The position numbers and the translations under genes were made by a program. From assembly GCA_050084985.1 (NCBI GenBank), contig JBITNC010000002.1, positions 24,366,001-24,430,000 of the forward strand: DNA of 64,000 nucleotides, read 5' to 3'. Source of the stretch: Nageia nagi (taxonomy: Eukaryota; Pinophyta). The notes beneath the pieces were generated by a model. It did no database searches and was not told the DNA's origin. It worked only from the letters and a program-made list of their open reading frames with translations. This document shows positions 34,126 to 46,653 of the stretch, piece by piece. Within the stretch, counting starts at the first letter, position 1. Every line of letters begins with the position of its first letter.

Positions 34126-34480
34126 GTCTATGAGATTGCATTTTTGTGAGAAATTTTATCAAATAATTCATAATACCTTTTAATGTATCCATTTTATGCA
34201 TATCCTATGATCTTTACAGTCTATGAAACTATGTTTGCATCATGCATCTTGTCAAATAATTTCTAAGCCTTGTGTATTATTCCATATTTTACATACATGT
34301 CTATTAGGGAGCTTGCAACCATAAGATTTAATGAAAAACCATTTTCAATAAGGATGTCCATACCTTCTTTTAGATCTCCCATGATGACACATGTTGAAAG
34401 AATAACTGACAAAGCTTCCAAAGTATGGCTTTACTTATGAGAATTGCATCTTCTTAAATAATTCTAGAGCCTTTTGAAAA
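34126..34480 (-). pseudogene. PPR repeat fragment 2
   Basis: The same blocks repeat about 300 bp further on (GCATATCCTATGATC, GAAACTATGTTTGCATC, GTCAAATAATTTCTA). A spacing of about 300 bp is about 100 codons, one P-L-S triplet of PPR motifs. Confidence 0.6.
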
Positions 34481-34900
34481 AACCCATTTTTTTGCATATC
34501 CTATGATTATTTCACTCCATGAAACTATATTTGCATCATACACCTAGTCAAAAAATTCTAGGGCCTTGTCTTTTGTGCCATGTCTTGCATACACTTCTAT
34601 GAAGGTACTCATAACTAAAATATTTGATTGAAAATCAATTTCAACTACTCTTTGATGGATGCTAATACTTTCATCTAGAGCTCCCATGGTGGCATATGCT
34701 ATAAAAATACAAACAAAGGTTGCAAAGTTTTGCTTTACACCTAATAGTTGCATCTACTTAAAAGTCTTTAGAGTTGTTTTAGAAAACCCATTTAGGGCAT
34801 ATCCAATGATCATTGCAATGCATGAAATTATGTCTACGAGGGAAATTGATGAGAGGGTGGGAAACAAAATTCTTGTTTTAAGATAATTTTTTTAACAATA
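34481..34900 (-). pseudogene. PPR repeat fragment 3 (best preserved)
   Basis: An open frame at 34544-34753 gives 69 residues with clear PPR character: FATFVCIFIAYATMGALDES, then IHQRVVEIDFQSNILVMSTF and YARHGTKDKALEFFD. In the plant PLS family this matches two to three consecutive helical repeats that bind organellar RNA. No start, targeting peptide or E/DYW domain is present, so it is a fragment. Confidence 0.75.
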
Positions 34901-35219
34901 GTTTTAAATCATCATTTTAGGATTTTAAAGGGTAGTTTTTAATTATCATATACCACTATCTTAATGGTTTTTAAAGGTGATTTCTAGTCATTGTAAAAGA
35001 ATGCCTTAAAATAGCCTCCCTTGATACCCAATTTTAGTGTAGTGCTACATCATTTTAGTTTCCAAGAATAATCCAAATAAAATGTAAATGATTTTAAAAT
35101 ATAAACGAATTCAGTTATAAGTAAAATCTTATTAACTTGTACGCTATGTATTATTGATCTTTAATAAATTGAAATGCAATGATCTCATGATATGCACAAA
35201 ACATATATGGTTAAACAAA

Positions 35220-35635
35220 ATATGTAGAGAGATACCATCTCATGGACTACAATGATTATAGGGTATTCTTAGATTGGGCTTCTTAAGGAAGATGGACATA
35301 TTTTTAGGGAAATGCAATAGAGAGATAAAATCTCATGAAAATGGAAATTAGAAGTGATGTTCTACCCAACTGAATATCATTGGAAGAAGGTATTGAGATC
35401 CATCAAAAAAATAATAAAAAGTGGTTTTCATTCTAATATTATTGTGATGAATGCTATATAGACATGTATGATAAGCTTGGCAATATACAAAAGGCTTGTG
35501 TACTATTTGACAAAATGCAATGGAGAGACACAATCTCATGGAATGTAATGATCACAAGATATGCATAGAATTGGCTTCATGAGAAGCCTCTAGAGGTTTT
35601 TGAAGGAATGCAATAAAGTGGTATTCCATGTAATG
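35220..35635 (+). pseudogene. PPR fragment on the opposite strand
   Basis: Plus-strand broken frame with DMYDKLGNIQKACVLFDKMQ, then RDTISWNVMITRYA at about 35464-35565 and KPLEVFEGMQ after a stop. An earlier RDTISWT-like segment lies at 35228. This is the PLS-type PPR pattern, with an in-frame stop where Q is expected in YAQNG. It lies head-on to the minus-strand fragments. Confidence 0.78.
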
Positions 35636-35851
35636 AATTCATCTTTTTTTTTTTTTATAGTAAAATCCATCATCTTTCATCATTTAATATATCCTGTGAG
35701 GGTGGTTTTTAAATCTCTTGTAAAATCCATCATCTACCATCTCTATTAAGGAGGTTATGAACCATTGTAAAATTATCATGGTAAAAAAGTTATCCTTGAA
35801 GCCTGATTTTAGTGTAATATTATTTCATTAAAATATATTCAGAGGAAGGCA

Positions 35852-36330
35852 TCTACGAACACCTAAGTTTGATTTTTATTTATTTAAAAATCATATTTGG
35901 GTATCTAAGTAAATTAATTGATTTATTGCCATATTTGAGGATTATTTTATGAATTAAGAGCATTTCATTCATTTCTATTTTTTTGATGATAGGACTAAGG
36001 AGTGCTAGCTAAGGTTTTTTGATTGACGGTGGAACTTCATCTATAAATGGAGAAAGGATGTGATAGGGTAGCTATAACATATTATTGATTGATGTTCTTC
36101 AACACCAACTATCAAGGCTAAAGTTGTGCTTTCATTGCTTATTGCATTATTTTATTTTGAGATACTATAATTTAGATGTGACATCTTAGCAAGAGATCTT
36201 GATGACAAACTTGAATTTGGAGGAAGCATTAAGGGAACAATGTACGACAACACACTCCATCCATGAGAAAAGGAGGTCTAAATTTTAAAAACAATCATCT
36301 TAATCTTATGAGAACCAGATTTGAGCTACA
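35852..36330 (+). repeat. Possible LTR with palindromic head
   Basis: A purine run (CAGAGGAAGGCA) precedes TCTACGAACACCTAAG. A palindrome CACCTAAGTTTGATTTTTATT...AAAAATCATATTTGGG covers about 35859-35897, like the heads of elements B and C. A possible end GAGCTACA lies at 36330. No partner LTR was found. Confidence 0.4.
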
Positions 36331-36494
36331 ATCTATTTGAACAAGTAAGAGAAACAAATGGTTATGGTACATTATCTATTAAATTGATTAAATAAAATCA
36401 ATAGATTCATTTAATTTTACTTGATTAATACTACTAATTAAGTAAAATGAAATTTTAATATTAAAAGTATAAATATACAAAATTTACTAAGTTA

Positions 36495-36614
36495 TTACTT
36501 CTTCATTAACACAATTTAATTATGCTATATTTTAACTAGTTTACATCTTTTATATATGTATAGTATATACTAGTTAAATTGTATCATTATCAAAGTGTGT
36601 TAATGAAGTTGTAA
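36495..36614. repeat. Short fold-back (46-bp arms)
   Basis: Arms 36495-36540 and 36569-36614 are inverted copies of equal length, with 8 mismatches in 46 by eye, around an AT-rich 28-bp loop. MITE-like, with no coding content. Confidence 0.7.
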
Positions 36615-37245
36615 GAATTTAGGGGAGAGGATTCAACGAGTTCCAATAGTTGTGAATTGAAACATACCTAAAATCTTATCAAGTTGATGGTAGGTGCGGA
36701 TGAGGCGGGAATCGTGTCCCTGATGGATTTTGACGGTGTGGATGCCCCTCAATCAAAAAATTATCATGTATTTGTTTATCCATAGAACAAATTTAGTCCA
36801 TTAATTGAGCATCAAATTATCAACTATAAAAATTCATTAGTTATTCATCTTTAAATATATCATTGATACGGGAGAGCATCCAATAATCATACATCTTAAT
36901 TTTACATCTTTTAAAAGTTATTTAATAAATTCGAATCATTCTAAATTTTTTATTGCTTCTTCTTTACCTAATTGTTTACTTATAACTAAAGTTTGAATCG
37001 TCACCATCAAATTTAATAGTTAATTATTAACTCTCAATTACTAATGTAAATGTAATTAAAGACGAAGGATTGTAATTCATTATAAGTAATTAATTTATCA
37101 AATTTGATGATAATAACTTTTAGTTAACTAAGAAGACAACTAAATCAAGAAGAAAGTTATAAATTTTTTAAAAAGTTTGAAAACTTACTGGGTCCTCGTG
37201 AAGAGGTGCTTTCTTTATGCTCTTATCACGGATTCAGGAGTACTT
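36615..37245. other. AT-rich stretch, nothing recognised
   Basis: No feature that I can name. Confidence 0.4.
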
Positions 37246-37979
37246 TCAGTTCCACTGTTGTAATAATCCTCTGTCGCTGCGCTTGACCACGACCAGTAAA
37301 TAATGACAAAACAAATGCATTCCGTGACCATCCAGTATCCGGTGCAATCGAGTATTCTTTCGAATTCTGCACATCTTGAATCTTAGCCAACTGTTGATCA
37401 GACCCACGTCGTATTTAATGCTATTCAATGCCATCCGCACACAGAGTTTTCGTTTGTTTATCCGAATACAAGTGCGATCAACGTTGGAATGAATATGAAT
37501 GGCTATGGAGCGAATATGGAAGTAGAAAGTGGTGATTAAGGGATGGGAGTTAAGTTGTAATTGTCTTCTTCTCGAGGAGGAGTAGGACCATGGTGCAGGA
37601 TCCACTGAAAAATTTCAGAGCATGGGTTGGTTTGCGTTTTATTCAGTGGAGTCATATACACAGCGCAGACTGCCACTTTTTTTTTACAGCATGTAGCAAA
37701 TAGTATTTTGGTTGAAGTTGAAGCGCAATACTTTCTGTTTACATGAACACAGGGAGTAGGTGATTTCTTCTGAGAATGATTGAAACCAAGATAATTAAGA
37801 TTCTGCAGCGGGGCTTCCCCTTGTCTGCCATTTGCGGACACTTGCTCAGACCTTGACAAAGATTCACTTTCCCGAAACTGGACTGTGCAATATTTTTTTA
37901 AAAATTTTAGATACAGTTCACTTATCCTTTCGATATCTGCTAAGAATTCAATGGTTTTTTTAATGGCGCTGGATTTCAA
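37246..37979 (-). CDS. Candidate gene fragment, unknown
   Basis: Two overlapping minus frames (37536-37979, 147 codons; 37246-37605) lie in a patch less AT-rich than its surroundings. The longer begins MKSSAIKKTIEFLADIERI and contains SELYLKFLKKY, then SLSRSEQVSANGRQGEAP. Its first 70 residues have protein-like composition; the rest looks like read-through. It might be a first exon with an unseen splice site, or a decayed gene. I recognise no domain and see no paired splice sites that I trust. Confidence 0.3.
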
Positions 37980-38887
37980 GTATGTTGGGAAATTTTTCGA
38001 AATTAGCTGTATTTATCGATGTTAGGGTTAAACGCATTGTCAGGTTTAGATTTTCAATTTTTTTTTTAATCTATCAATTAAATTCTTTTTGAGGTTTTCT
38101 TTATTCAAATACTTGTTTACGTTTTGATTTAACTGAATAACTCTTCAGAAAATTATTATTATTCAATGGTTCGTCATTCGTTAGGTTTGGCGATTATTTT
38201 CTCATCCAATGATTTTATATAAATGATTTAGGAGTGATCTATCAAAGCAGTTGTCAAACCTTCAAAATTAATGGTGAATACAATTAGAAATTAGAAGTAG
38301 GTGTCAAGGTAGTGAACGTTGAATGCAAGATATCAGATGAACTGAAATAGATCGAAATTTTGATGGTTTATTATTAAAAAATTTAGGTGTAGAACATCAA
38401 ATATACATTTTCATATTTTTGAAGGGCATCATATTTAACATTTTAAATTTTAAAAATTAATTTTTTAATCATAAAAAATTTAAAAAATAAAAGAAGTTTA
38501 AATAAAAATCAAATTCTAAGTTTGTCATTATCTATTTCAAGTTATCAAATTTTGTTTTTAAAAAATGGTGAAAAAAAAAACTGTGTTGTATTTAGAGAAT
38601 CTTTCATCTAGATAATTGTAATGTTTTGATCAATATACCATCTATCGTAACATAAAACACACTAAAATGAAAAGAAACGTTAATTCCACTTTGTTTCACC
38701 CTGAGAAAAAAGATTACACGAAGTAAGATTTAATCAGACCTACTAATACTTGTTGACAGCATCTGACGATGTTAAACCTGTTACAATCAGGAATGGTATT
38801 CTGAAGGCTAAATTATGTGTATGAAAGGTTAGTTTTCCTGAAACCCTTGTTTAGAGAAGGCTTCACAATCAGTTGTCTGTCCGCCCC

Positions 38888-38891
<4 letters not shown>
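37980..38891. other. AT-rich stretch, nothing recognised
   Basis: No coding frame or repeat of note. Confidence 0.4.

Positions 38892-38933
<42 letters not shown>
38892..38933 (+). repeat. Poly(A) run of 42
   Basis: Uninterrupted A tract. It could be the tail of a retroposed copy lying to its left; no source sequence was recognised. Confidence 0.9.
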
Positions 38934-38936
<3 letters not shown>

Positions 38937-39644
38937 TATAAGTTGTCTGGGACCACGAACTGCGATTCTGGTGAATCAGAAAGTTGCCAAAACATCAACG
39001 TGAGCCATTAAATAGAGGGTTCAGAGGACAACGCATACACAATTAAAAGAGTGAAATGTTATCTATCATACTTAAAGTTGTAACTTTATACTAAATAATT
39101 TACAGTTACAAAATTATTGTTGTGAGCAGGAAGCATAATTTCAAAAAGACCTAGAGAAGAAGGTAAAAGAAGAAAGTATTGACAGAATCACCACCATCTT
39201 TTTCAGCTTTTGCAATAGACTGTATTCTGTAATAATTTCCTCCAGGATTTCTACATGAAAAGTAAGGCATCCACTGACTAAAAGTGGCTCCTACTGGAAT
39301 CATTACCATCACAATTGTGTGATTGCACAGAGATTTTATTATTTTGTCATTGTGACCAATAACAAGTTTAATTATTAGACTGAGGAAGCTATTTGAGCAT
39401 GGAGATCTCTCTATGAGTTTGTGCTTCTAGGTATATGTCAATAATTAGCTTGACTGAACCAAAAAGGAATACTCTTTCCAACTCAATTCAGGGCATGGTG
39501 GTTCAGAGCAGAAGTCCAAAAAGGAATTATTATAGCGGATAACTTTGAGGATAGTCTGTTACAAAGTTACCTGCTTTTTGTGCGCAAAGAAATAATAAAA
39601 GTCTATGAGTAGAAATGAAGTGAAGTGTTATTAATGATGGTCAA
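38934..39644. other. No gene recognised
   Basis: No open frame with recognisable motifs. The outer end of element A's left LTR may originally have lain here. Confidence 0.4.
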
Positions 39645-40146
39645 ATTTATAAAGTTCACTTTTAATATGGAAGTACATCGAGTTTTAACATTTTTTTTTT
39701 ATTATAAGTATTAAATGGTGATTACAACTTGGAAGAATATGAACATAACATTGTCACGAAACAACAAAATTCCTTCAACTTGTAACCTCTTTGAATTCTC
39801 TTTGAAATAGAATTGAATAAACAACATACCTCAAAATCCCATAGAACTATCAAAACACCTTTAACAACCTTGAAAATGATGCAACTTTGGAAGATGTAGA
39901 AGTTATTGATCCTTCAACTTTCAAAAATGAACAAAACCATTCCAACTTCCCTCAAAACCACTACAAGGAATGGATAGCTAGCAGTCCAATTATGAAAAGA
40001 AAAGGATCGCTAGCAGTCTTCTTCTTGTGCTACCAAGTCACCAAATTTCATGAGCATGTCTAATTTTGAGTATGAAGATTGATGCTGATGATCTTCATTC
40101 CTGAAATTAAACTTCAAAAATGACCCTTTTCGGATCACACCTCCCA
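39645..40146 (-). repeat. 3' LTR of element A (outer part missing)
   Basis: Collinear with about 53115-53628: shared blocks include GAAGTACAT, TCCTTCAACTTG, CCAACTTCCCTCAAAACCA and ACTTCAAAAATGACCC. On the minus strand it starts TGGGAGGTGTGATCC; the other copy starts TGAGAGCTTTGATCC. Confidence 0.75.
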
Positions 40147-40299
40147 AATGAGGGGGCTTTTTATTTCCAAAAAACTATTTTGGAATAAGATGAGGAAATA
40201 ATTCCCCACCTTTGATACTTTCATACTATTTGGTTTTATTCTAGGCAATTTTCCCTTCAATCCAATCAACTAAAGTTCTTGTTGCACCCTACTTGAGTC

Positions 40300-41498
40300 T
40301 TGAACCAATGCATTCATGGTGTGAGAAACTAAATCATTAATTGATAGAAAAACTTGATTACCTTTGAATGTTATTCTTTAGTGTGCATGGATGGCTCAAA
40401 CAATTTCAACTTCTCCACAATCACAATCGAATAAATATTCATGTAAGTAGGTAAGTCCAACCTAAAAGCATTCTCACTCACTTGCTCCACAATATGAAGT
40501 GGTCCATACCTGATTGATTTCAACTACTTGATTGATTCTTACAACCTATCTTTTTGTAGATATAACCAAACTTGGTCTCTCACTTGAAACTTGTGATAAA
40601 CCTTATGCTTGTCATGTCTCAACTTGTACTTAGATTGACTTGCTTTAAGTTGCTCTTGAACTTTGAAATGAACCTGCCTAATCTTATCAACGAAAATTTT
40701 AACTTGTTTTCTTCTTTCAAAATTGAAACTTCTTCACTCTCTTGTTACCCAAAAATATAATCAAAAGATGATGGAGGAAGATAACCAAAATATATCTTAA
40801 ATGGTACTTTATTTGTAGAAATAAGAATTGCCCTATTGTATGCATGTTAGATACAAACAAGATGCTCATCCCAAGTATTAGAATTCTTACCACAATAACC
40901 TCTTAAGAGCTAACAATGAGTTTATTAACTACTTCCATTTGACCATTTATTTAATTATCTCCATTCTTTCCTACATACAAGTCCAAAAATGGCCTAAAAA
41001 TGTTGAATCCCTATCTAAAATAATTGAGTTAGGTAAATCAAAATGAACCCACATATGAGTAAATAAAAAATAAACAACTTCTTGTACAGTAATAGTCATC
41101 TTACATGGAATCAAGACATACATCTTGCTAAAAAGATCCACCATAACAAATAAGTAATCATGTCTCCTTTTAGACATAGACAACGCGCCTACAAAATCCA
41201 TTGAGATACTTTCCCAAGGGCAGTTAGGAATTGAAAGTGGTTGATACAAACCCAATTTTTTTTTGCTTATCTTACTTATACAAAACATAATACATTCTTG
41301 AATGTATTTTGCAACTTGATCCTGCTTTTTGGGCCAATATAAGTACCTTTTCAAATTTGTAACTATTTTCCCAACTTGAAAATGATCAACAATTTTTGAT
41401 GTATGTTCCTCTCTAATCAAATGAACTCTTTCACTTTCAAGAATACATAACAAATTCAACTTATAAAGAATTCCATCAACAATATAATACTCATTCAT
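40300..41498 (-). pseudogene. Integrase of element A
   Basis: Minus frame 41498-40971 runs from the zinc-finger region (HTSKIVDHFQVGKI, YWPKK, C...C before KISKKK) into the core: WESISMDFVGALSMSKR, FSKMYVLIPC and ILDRDSTFLGHFW. This includes two of the three catalytic acidic residues. After frame breaks the C-terminal part reads VWLYLQKDRL, then YGPLHIVEQVSENAFRLDLP at about 40560-40440. The third acidic residue lies in the broken stretch. Confidence 0.85.
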
Positions 41499-42061
41499 AC
41501 CTTCACATTTTGGTGTAGATGATTATTTCAACTTTTGATACACATATCCAAAGTCTGAATCCTGTAAATAAGCCTCTTGAAGAGACTCTTGAACAAATGG
41601 AAAAAATTGCATCAATGAGAGAAAAGAAAAATTACAATGTCGGAGGATCGTTGATGATCCTTTTTATTAGTATTTAGACCATTGATGATCATGTTATCTA
41701 CAATAGGAGGTCTGGAAAGCATGTCAACAATTTTATTTATACTTCCCTTGTTGTATTTCTATACAAAATGAAACTATAGCAAAAATACCATCCATTGATA
41801 ATATCTTGTTTGTTGTAAATTTGATTAAGTTTGCAAGTATTGCAATGGTTGATGATCAATATGAATAATGGTCTCCTTGCCCATAAGATAATGCTTCCAC
41901 TTATGTACTACCTGAATTAGAGCATACAAATCCTTTTCATAAGTAGGATAATTCAAAACTACTCCACTCAACTTCTTGGAATGATAACAAATTGGTCTTC
42001 TCACTTACATCAAAATTGCTCCCATACGATACTCACTATCATCAATATTAATATCAAAAGG

Positions 42062-42786
42062 TTACTGCAAATTAAGGAGTGCTAAAATAAGTGTATTACT
42101 AATCTTATATTTAAGAAAATCAAATGAAGCTTGTTGTGAATTTCCCCATGAAAAATATTTCCTTTTACCTGTTATGTCATGTAAATGTGAAGCAATATTA
42201 GAGAAATAAAAAATAAACTTCCTCAAATATAGAACAACTCCAAGAAAAATCCTTATTTCTATCACATTACTTGGCATTGGCCAATCCATAATGATTCTTA
42301 CTTTTTTTGGACCCATCTTAAGTTTCCCACCACCAACAATGTGGCCTAAATACACCAAAGACTATTTTTCAAACTCATATTTACTCATTTTCAACAACAA
42401 TTTTATTTTTGCAAATTTTGAAATACTTACCTAAGATGTAACATATGATCTTCCCAAGTATCACCATATAAAGTATATCATCCAAGTGTACAATAAAAAA
42501 AGATCAGTGAAAGGTCTAAGGACTTCATTCATTACCCTCATAAAAGTTGTTGGTGCATTATACAATCTAAAAAGTAAAACAAGCCACTCAAATAGGCATT
42601 GTCTTATTTGAAGGTTGTTTTCCAAAGGTCCTCTTCTTTGATTCTTATTCGGTGATAACCACTCCTTAAGTCCATCTTGGAAAAGAATCTTGCCCCTTGC
42701 AACTGATCCATAAGATCATATATCCAAGGTAATGGATAACAATTCTTAATTGTGATCTTATTTAAAGCCCTATAATCAATACACAT
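42062..42786 (-). pseudogene. Reverse transcriptase of element A
   Basis: Minus strand: [20 protein letters not shown] and [15 protein letters not shown] (42786-42604), then the catalytic box reading VHLDDIL at about 42480 where YLDD is usual. Then YLGHIVGG and SWGNSQQASFDFLK (42358-42062), the start of RNase H. This order is diagnostic for Ty3/gypsy RT. Stops and shifts between the blocks mark it as inactive. Confidence 0.9.
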
Positions 42787-43713
42787 CCTCCATGAACCAT
42801 CCTTACTTTACACCAAAGTAATAGGTGAATTGCATGGAGATGTACTATATCTAATCACACCCTAATTAACCAGCTCCTGAATCTTATTCTTGATCTCCTT
42901 TTGCTCCAAAATTGATTATCTATACAAATCTATGTTAAGAGGAGGGGAATTAGGAAACAATTGTATTTCATGTTAAATATACCTCTTATGTGGTAACCTT
43001 GATGGCTTTGCAAACAACTCCTAAAACTCTTGCAATAATTCATACATTTGGTTCCCTTGGAAATAGACCATTGACAACCCTTCCGTTGCACAAAGGACAA
43101 CTGACAATCCCTTTATGGTAATATTTTTACTAGAAATTTTGACCATGAGAAAAATAATTTTTTTGCTTGCAATAATAATTCTCTGTACCTAACTTACAGT
43201 AACAAAGGGAATTTATTTTCTACTTTTATGAGCATGAATGGTATAATACTTTTATTCCTTTATCAACTTATGTTTATTTTTCCTCCTATAACAAAGACCA
43301 TCTCTATCCCACAAATATGGATTTCCAAACACAAAACCACATATATCCAAAGGAACAACATCAACTACCATTTTATCATGATAATTTATACTTGTGCTAA
43401 ATTGCAACTTACATTATTTTGTGACTTGTAATTTGGCATCTTGATTTACCCATCCTAGAGGATATGGATATAGATGATTATATGTCTTTTAGCCCCAATT
43501 CTTCCACTAAACTTTTAGAAATCAAATTAAATTGGGTACTAGGATAAAAAAAAATAGAACCAACTTTCTTCTTACCAATTTGAACCTTGAAATGAGATAA
43601 TTGTATCCTCTTTTCCTTAATCTCTTTCTCATCTCCAACTATTTGTACTAATGTGCAATTGAGTTGATCAGAATCTTAACTATCCTCAACATCCTCATTC
43701 TAAGTAACCATTG
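42787..43713 (-). pseudogene. Element A protease/RT-linker region, decayed
   Basis: This lies between the RT start and the insertion point of element B, so it should hold protease and the RT N-terminus. The minus strand near 42900-42800 still resembles the RT lead-in. No intact motif for protease is visible. Confidence 0.4.
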
Positions 43714-44346
43714 TGTAGCCTGTAAATAATGACTTGCGATCAAACAAATCACTATTTGTACTACAAAACACCACTTAAAGTATTATAAGCACTTGTAGGA
43801 GTATTAATAATCATTGGTATTGGATCAAATACTTTCTTCATCGAATTTGATATATTTTGTTCATGAAAAATTTGTCTTACGAATATGGAGCTTCACAAAT
43901 GTAAGATCTATGATGTGCATACCCTAATTGTAGTCCTCGTACATCGTCGACACCATTAGATTTGATAGAAATATAAATAAACTCAGATGATATGACATTA
44001 TGATGAAGAATAAATAATCAATCCTTAGATAAGTGGTTTCAAAATACTCCATTGTTATTTGAAGTGTGAATTAATCATGAGTCAACCTATCCAAATGTTG
44101 TGAGGATATGATCTAATCATCCCATAGGGAATTCCTTACTTTGAATATTATTTTTTAGCTAAACGTCTTGGCTACTTGTGCTTCTTGAGATATTCGTTTA
44201 TTACATAGTTTATGGTACTTTTCTTGATAATGTCACCAATTACATTGTTTACGATGCCTTCATTGATATTTACAACACCTTTTACAATATTTTCCCTTGT
44301 TACCTAAAATATGATTCTATTAAATAGAAATCATATTTAGGTGGCA
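43714..44346 (-). repeat. 3' LTR of element B
   Basis: 633 bp, collinear with 51577-52204. Its minus-strand head TGCCACCTAAATATGATTTC carries a 40-bp palindrome (44302-44342). Confidence 0.87.
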
Positions 44347-44362
44347 TTTTACCCCTCTTTGG
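44347..44362 (-). other. Polypurine tract of element B
   Basis: Minus-strand CCAAAGAGGGGTAAAA abuts the LTR head and matches the tract of element C base for base. Confidence 0.82.
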
Positions 44363-44985
44363 AGATGTAATATAAAGAAATAAAATTACATGTCCAAAGA
44401 ATTTTGAGAAGATTTTTTTTTTTTTAAAGTAAACTTTTTGGTGGCTTGGAACTTTTGGTGAAGCATCTTCCTTTCCCTCTTTTATCTTGGTTTCCCCTAG
44501 GGAATCCATGGTAGGGGTAATCAATATAAAAAATGTGAGAATTTGGCATCTTTGTTGCATTTGTGCTAGTAAAAATGGATAGTGGTGACTCCTTCATACA
44601 TTGCTAGGGAGTTCGCTTGTTTTGGAAACTCTATAATCTCTTGAATAAGACTATTGGTGTTTTTTGGATTTGTATTTGGAGGAGTTAAGGGTACTTGCAT
44701 TATGGTTGTAGTGTTTAGATGATGTAGATGCCATTATTTTACTTCTATTTTTATTTATTTATTTTTGTTAGTTAGTAGTTTCCAGGAATTTGATTTTCAA
44801 ATATTATCTACCTAATAAGCTAATTTCCATAAATAAGAGATTTTTCTCTCTTTTTTTGAATCAAGTAATATCTACCAAGAATCTCATTACAAATATTACC
44901 TGCTTATTTTCCTCAACAAGCTAAATTTCACAAACACGAGAGTTTTTTTCTCTTTTTTTTTTTTAAAAAGGACATCAACACTCTG

Positions 44986-46000
44986 TTACCACAAAAAAAG
45001 GGCATTGATGCTATGTGAAATAAAAAAATCAGAATTGGAATAAAAATATACATGTACAAGTACCTTAGTAAGATGCATCTTTGTGGAACTAGGTATGAAG
45101 ATAATTTTCTTAGGCATAGAAGCATTTGAGATGTCTATCATTGAAGGTTTTGGCTCTTCTTTTCCATCTATTATGAAAAATATGTAGGCACTTGATTCTA
45201 TACTGTTTATAACAACATATGGCCCTAGCCAATTTGGTTCAAACTTACCTCTTACCTCATCATTACTTGCTATCTTATTGATATTCTCTTTTAGTACCAA
45301 ATCTCCTACTTGAAAATTTTTTGGCTTTACTTTTTTTCTCATATTCCCTTTTGATTTTTGCATGATAAACTTTTTGATGTTCTATTGCATGGATTCATAT
45401 CTCATCCAAGGCCTCAAACTATTGTAGCCTTATTTTTCTTGCTTCTTCATCTAGAATATCTCCATGTAGTAAGATTCTTAGTGAAGGAATATCTAACTCA
45501 AGTGGTGCAAAAGCGTTATCACCATATACCAAAGAGAATGGTTTTACTCTTGTAGCTATTTTAATACTAGTCTTGTATGCCCAAAGTAAATATGATAGTT
45601 GTTCATGCAAATCTCTCTTATATCTATTCTATGTTTTGGAGAGAATTATTTTGATTGTCTTGTTAGAGGCTTTAGCTTGACCATTGCCTTATGGATAATA
45701 TGTAGAAGAAATGTTTTCCTGAAATTTTTTTACGAAAAAATTTCATATCCTTACCTTTGAAATTAGGACCATTATCCATGATCAATTGTTTTGGCACACC
45801 AAATCTTGTGATGATATTTTTTTATAAGAAACTTGATGATCTTATCTTGAGTACTAGATTTCATTGGAATAGCCTCTACCCATTTGGTGATGAATTTGGT
45901 GGTTGTAATGATAAACTTATGCCCCTCTCTCAAATGTGGATTTATCATTCCAACTAGATTAATACCCTAAACTATAAAAGGCCATGGTGCAACAGTTGGG
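44986..46000 (-). pseudogene. Integrase of element B (core end and C-terminal part)
   Basis: Minus frames show LLWAYKTSIKIATRVKPFSLVYG and LELDIPSLRI (45610-45419). The C-terminal module follows: FQVGDLVLKEN, then GKFEPNWLGPYVVINSI at about 45310-45190. The wording AYKTS...TPFSLVYG...ELEIPSLR is typical of the non-chromodomain gypsy lineages of plants (Tat/Athila-like). The core N-terminal half is decayed. Confidence 0.82.
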
Positions 46001-46404
46001 TTGATCTCTTTTAATGACATTTTCTCAAGATTGAATTATTTTTGATGTTGCAAATATTTCTTGACATGAACTTTGTAATCTTCTTCCATTTATGGCCAAT
46101 AATACCTAATTTGTAGGATATTTGTGTACATGGCTTTCACATAGAAATATCCTCTACACAACCCATCACGTGCTTGTTCAAGAGTTGATTCTATCTCATG
46201 ATGTGTGAGACATCTTCAAAGAGATCCATCAAAAGGTATTCTATACAAAATTTTTCCAATAATTACATACTTGAGGACTATCCCCTTCAACTCGATCCTT
46301 TGATTTCTATTAGAATATTGTGGGATAGTTTAATCTTGTAAATAATGATAAATATCTTTGAATACCATGATGGATTGATACCTTCTTGAGATGCTAGACA
46401 ACAA

Positions 46405-46653
46405 CTAAAAATGATCAGTAGGACTACATCCTATGTAAGAAGACATACCTAACTTTTTGATAGTAAGAACTATCTCTTCATCTTCTATTTCTATGGGATC
46501 CAAGGAGGCTGCACTTGCCATGGCATTTGCATATATGTTGTTGGCTCTTAGAATATTCTCAATTATGTATCCACTCAAATGATAATGGAGTTGGCCAACC
46601 AATCCTTTATATGGATGTAGATTATGATATTTTGTATTGTAAAGATCATTCAC
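46405..46653 (-). pseudogene. RNase H-like fragment of element B
   Basis: Minus frame with YNTKYHNLHPYKGLVGQL and ENILRANNIYANAMASAASL, which resembles the end of an additional RNase H domain (...PR..N..ADALA..AS). It lies between the main RNase H and integrase, as in Tat-type elements. Confidence 0.6.

Noticed and set aside
38813-39011. ORFs on both strands across 38.8-39.0 kb (poly-K and poly-F)
   Set aside because: They are translations of the 42-base poly(A) run.
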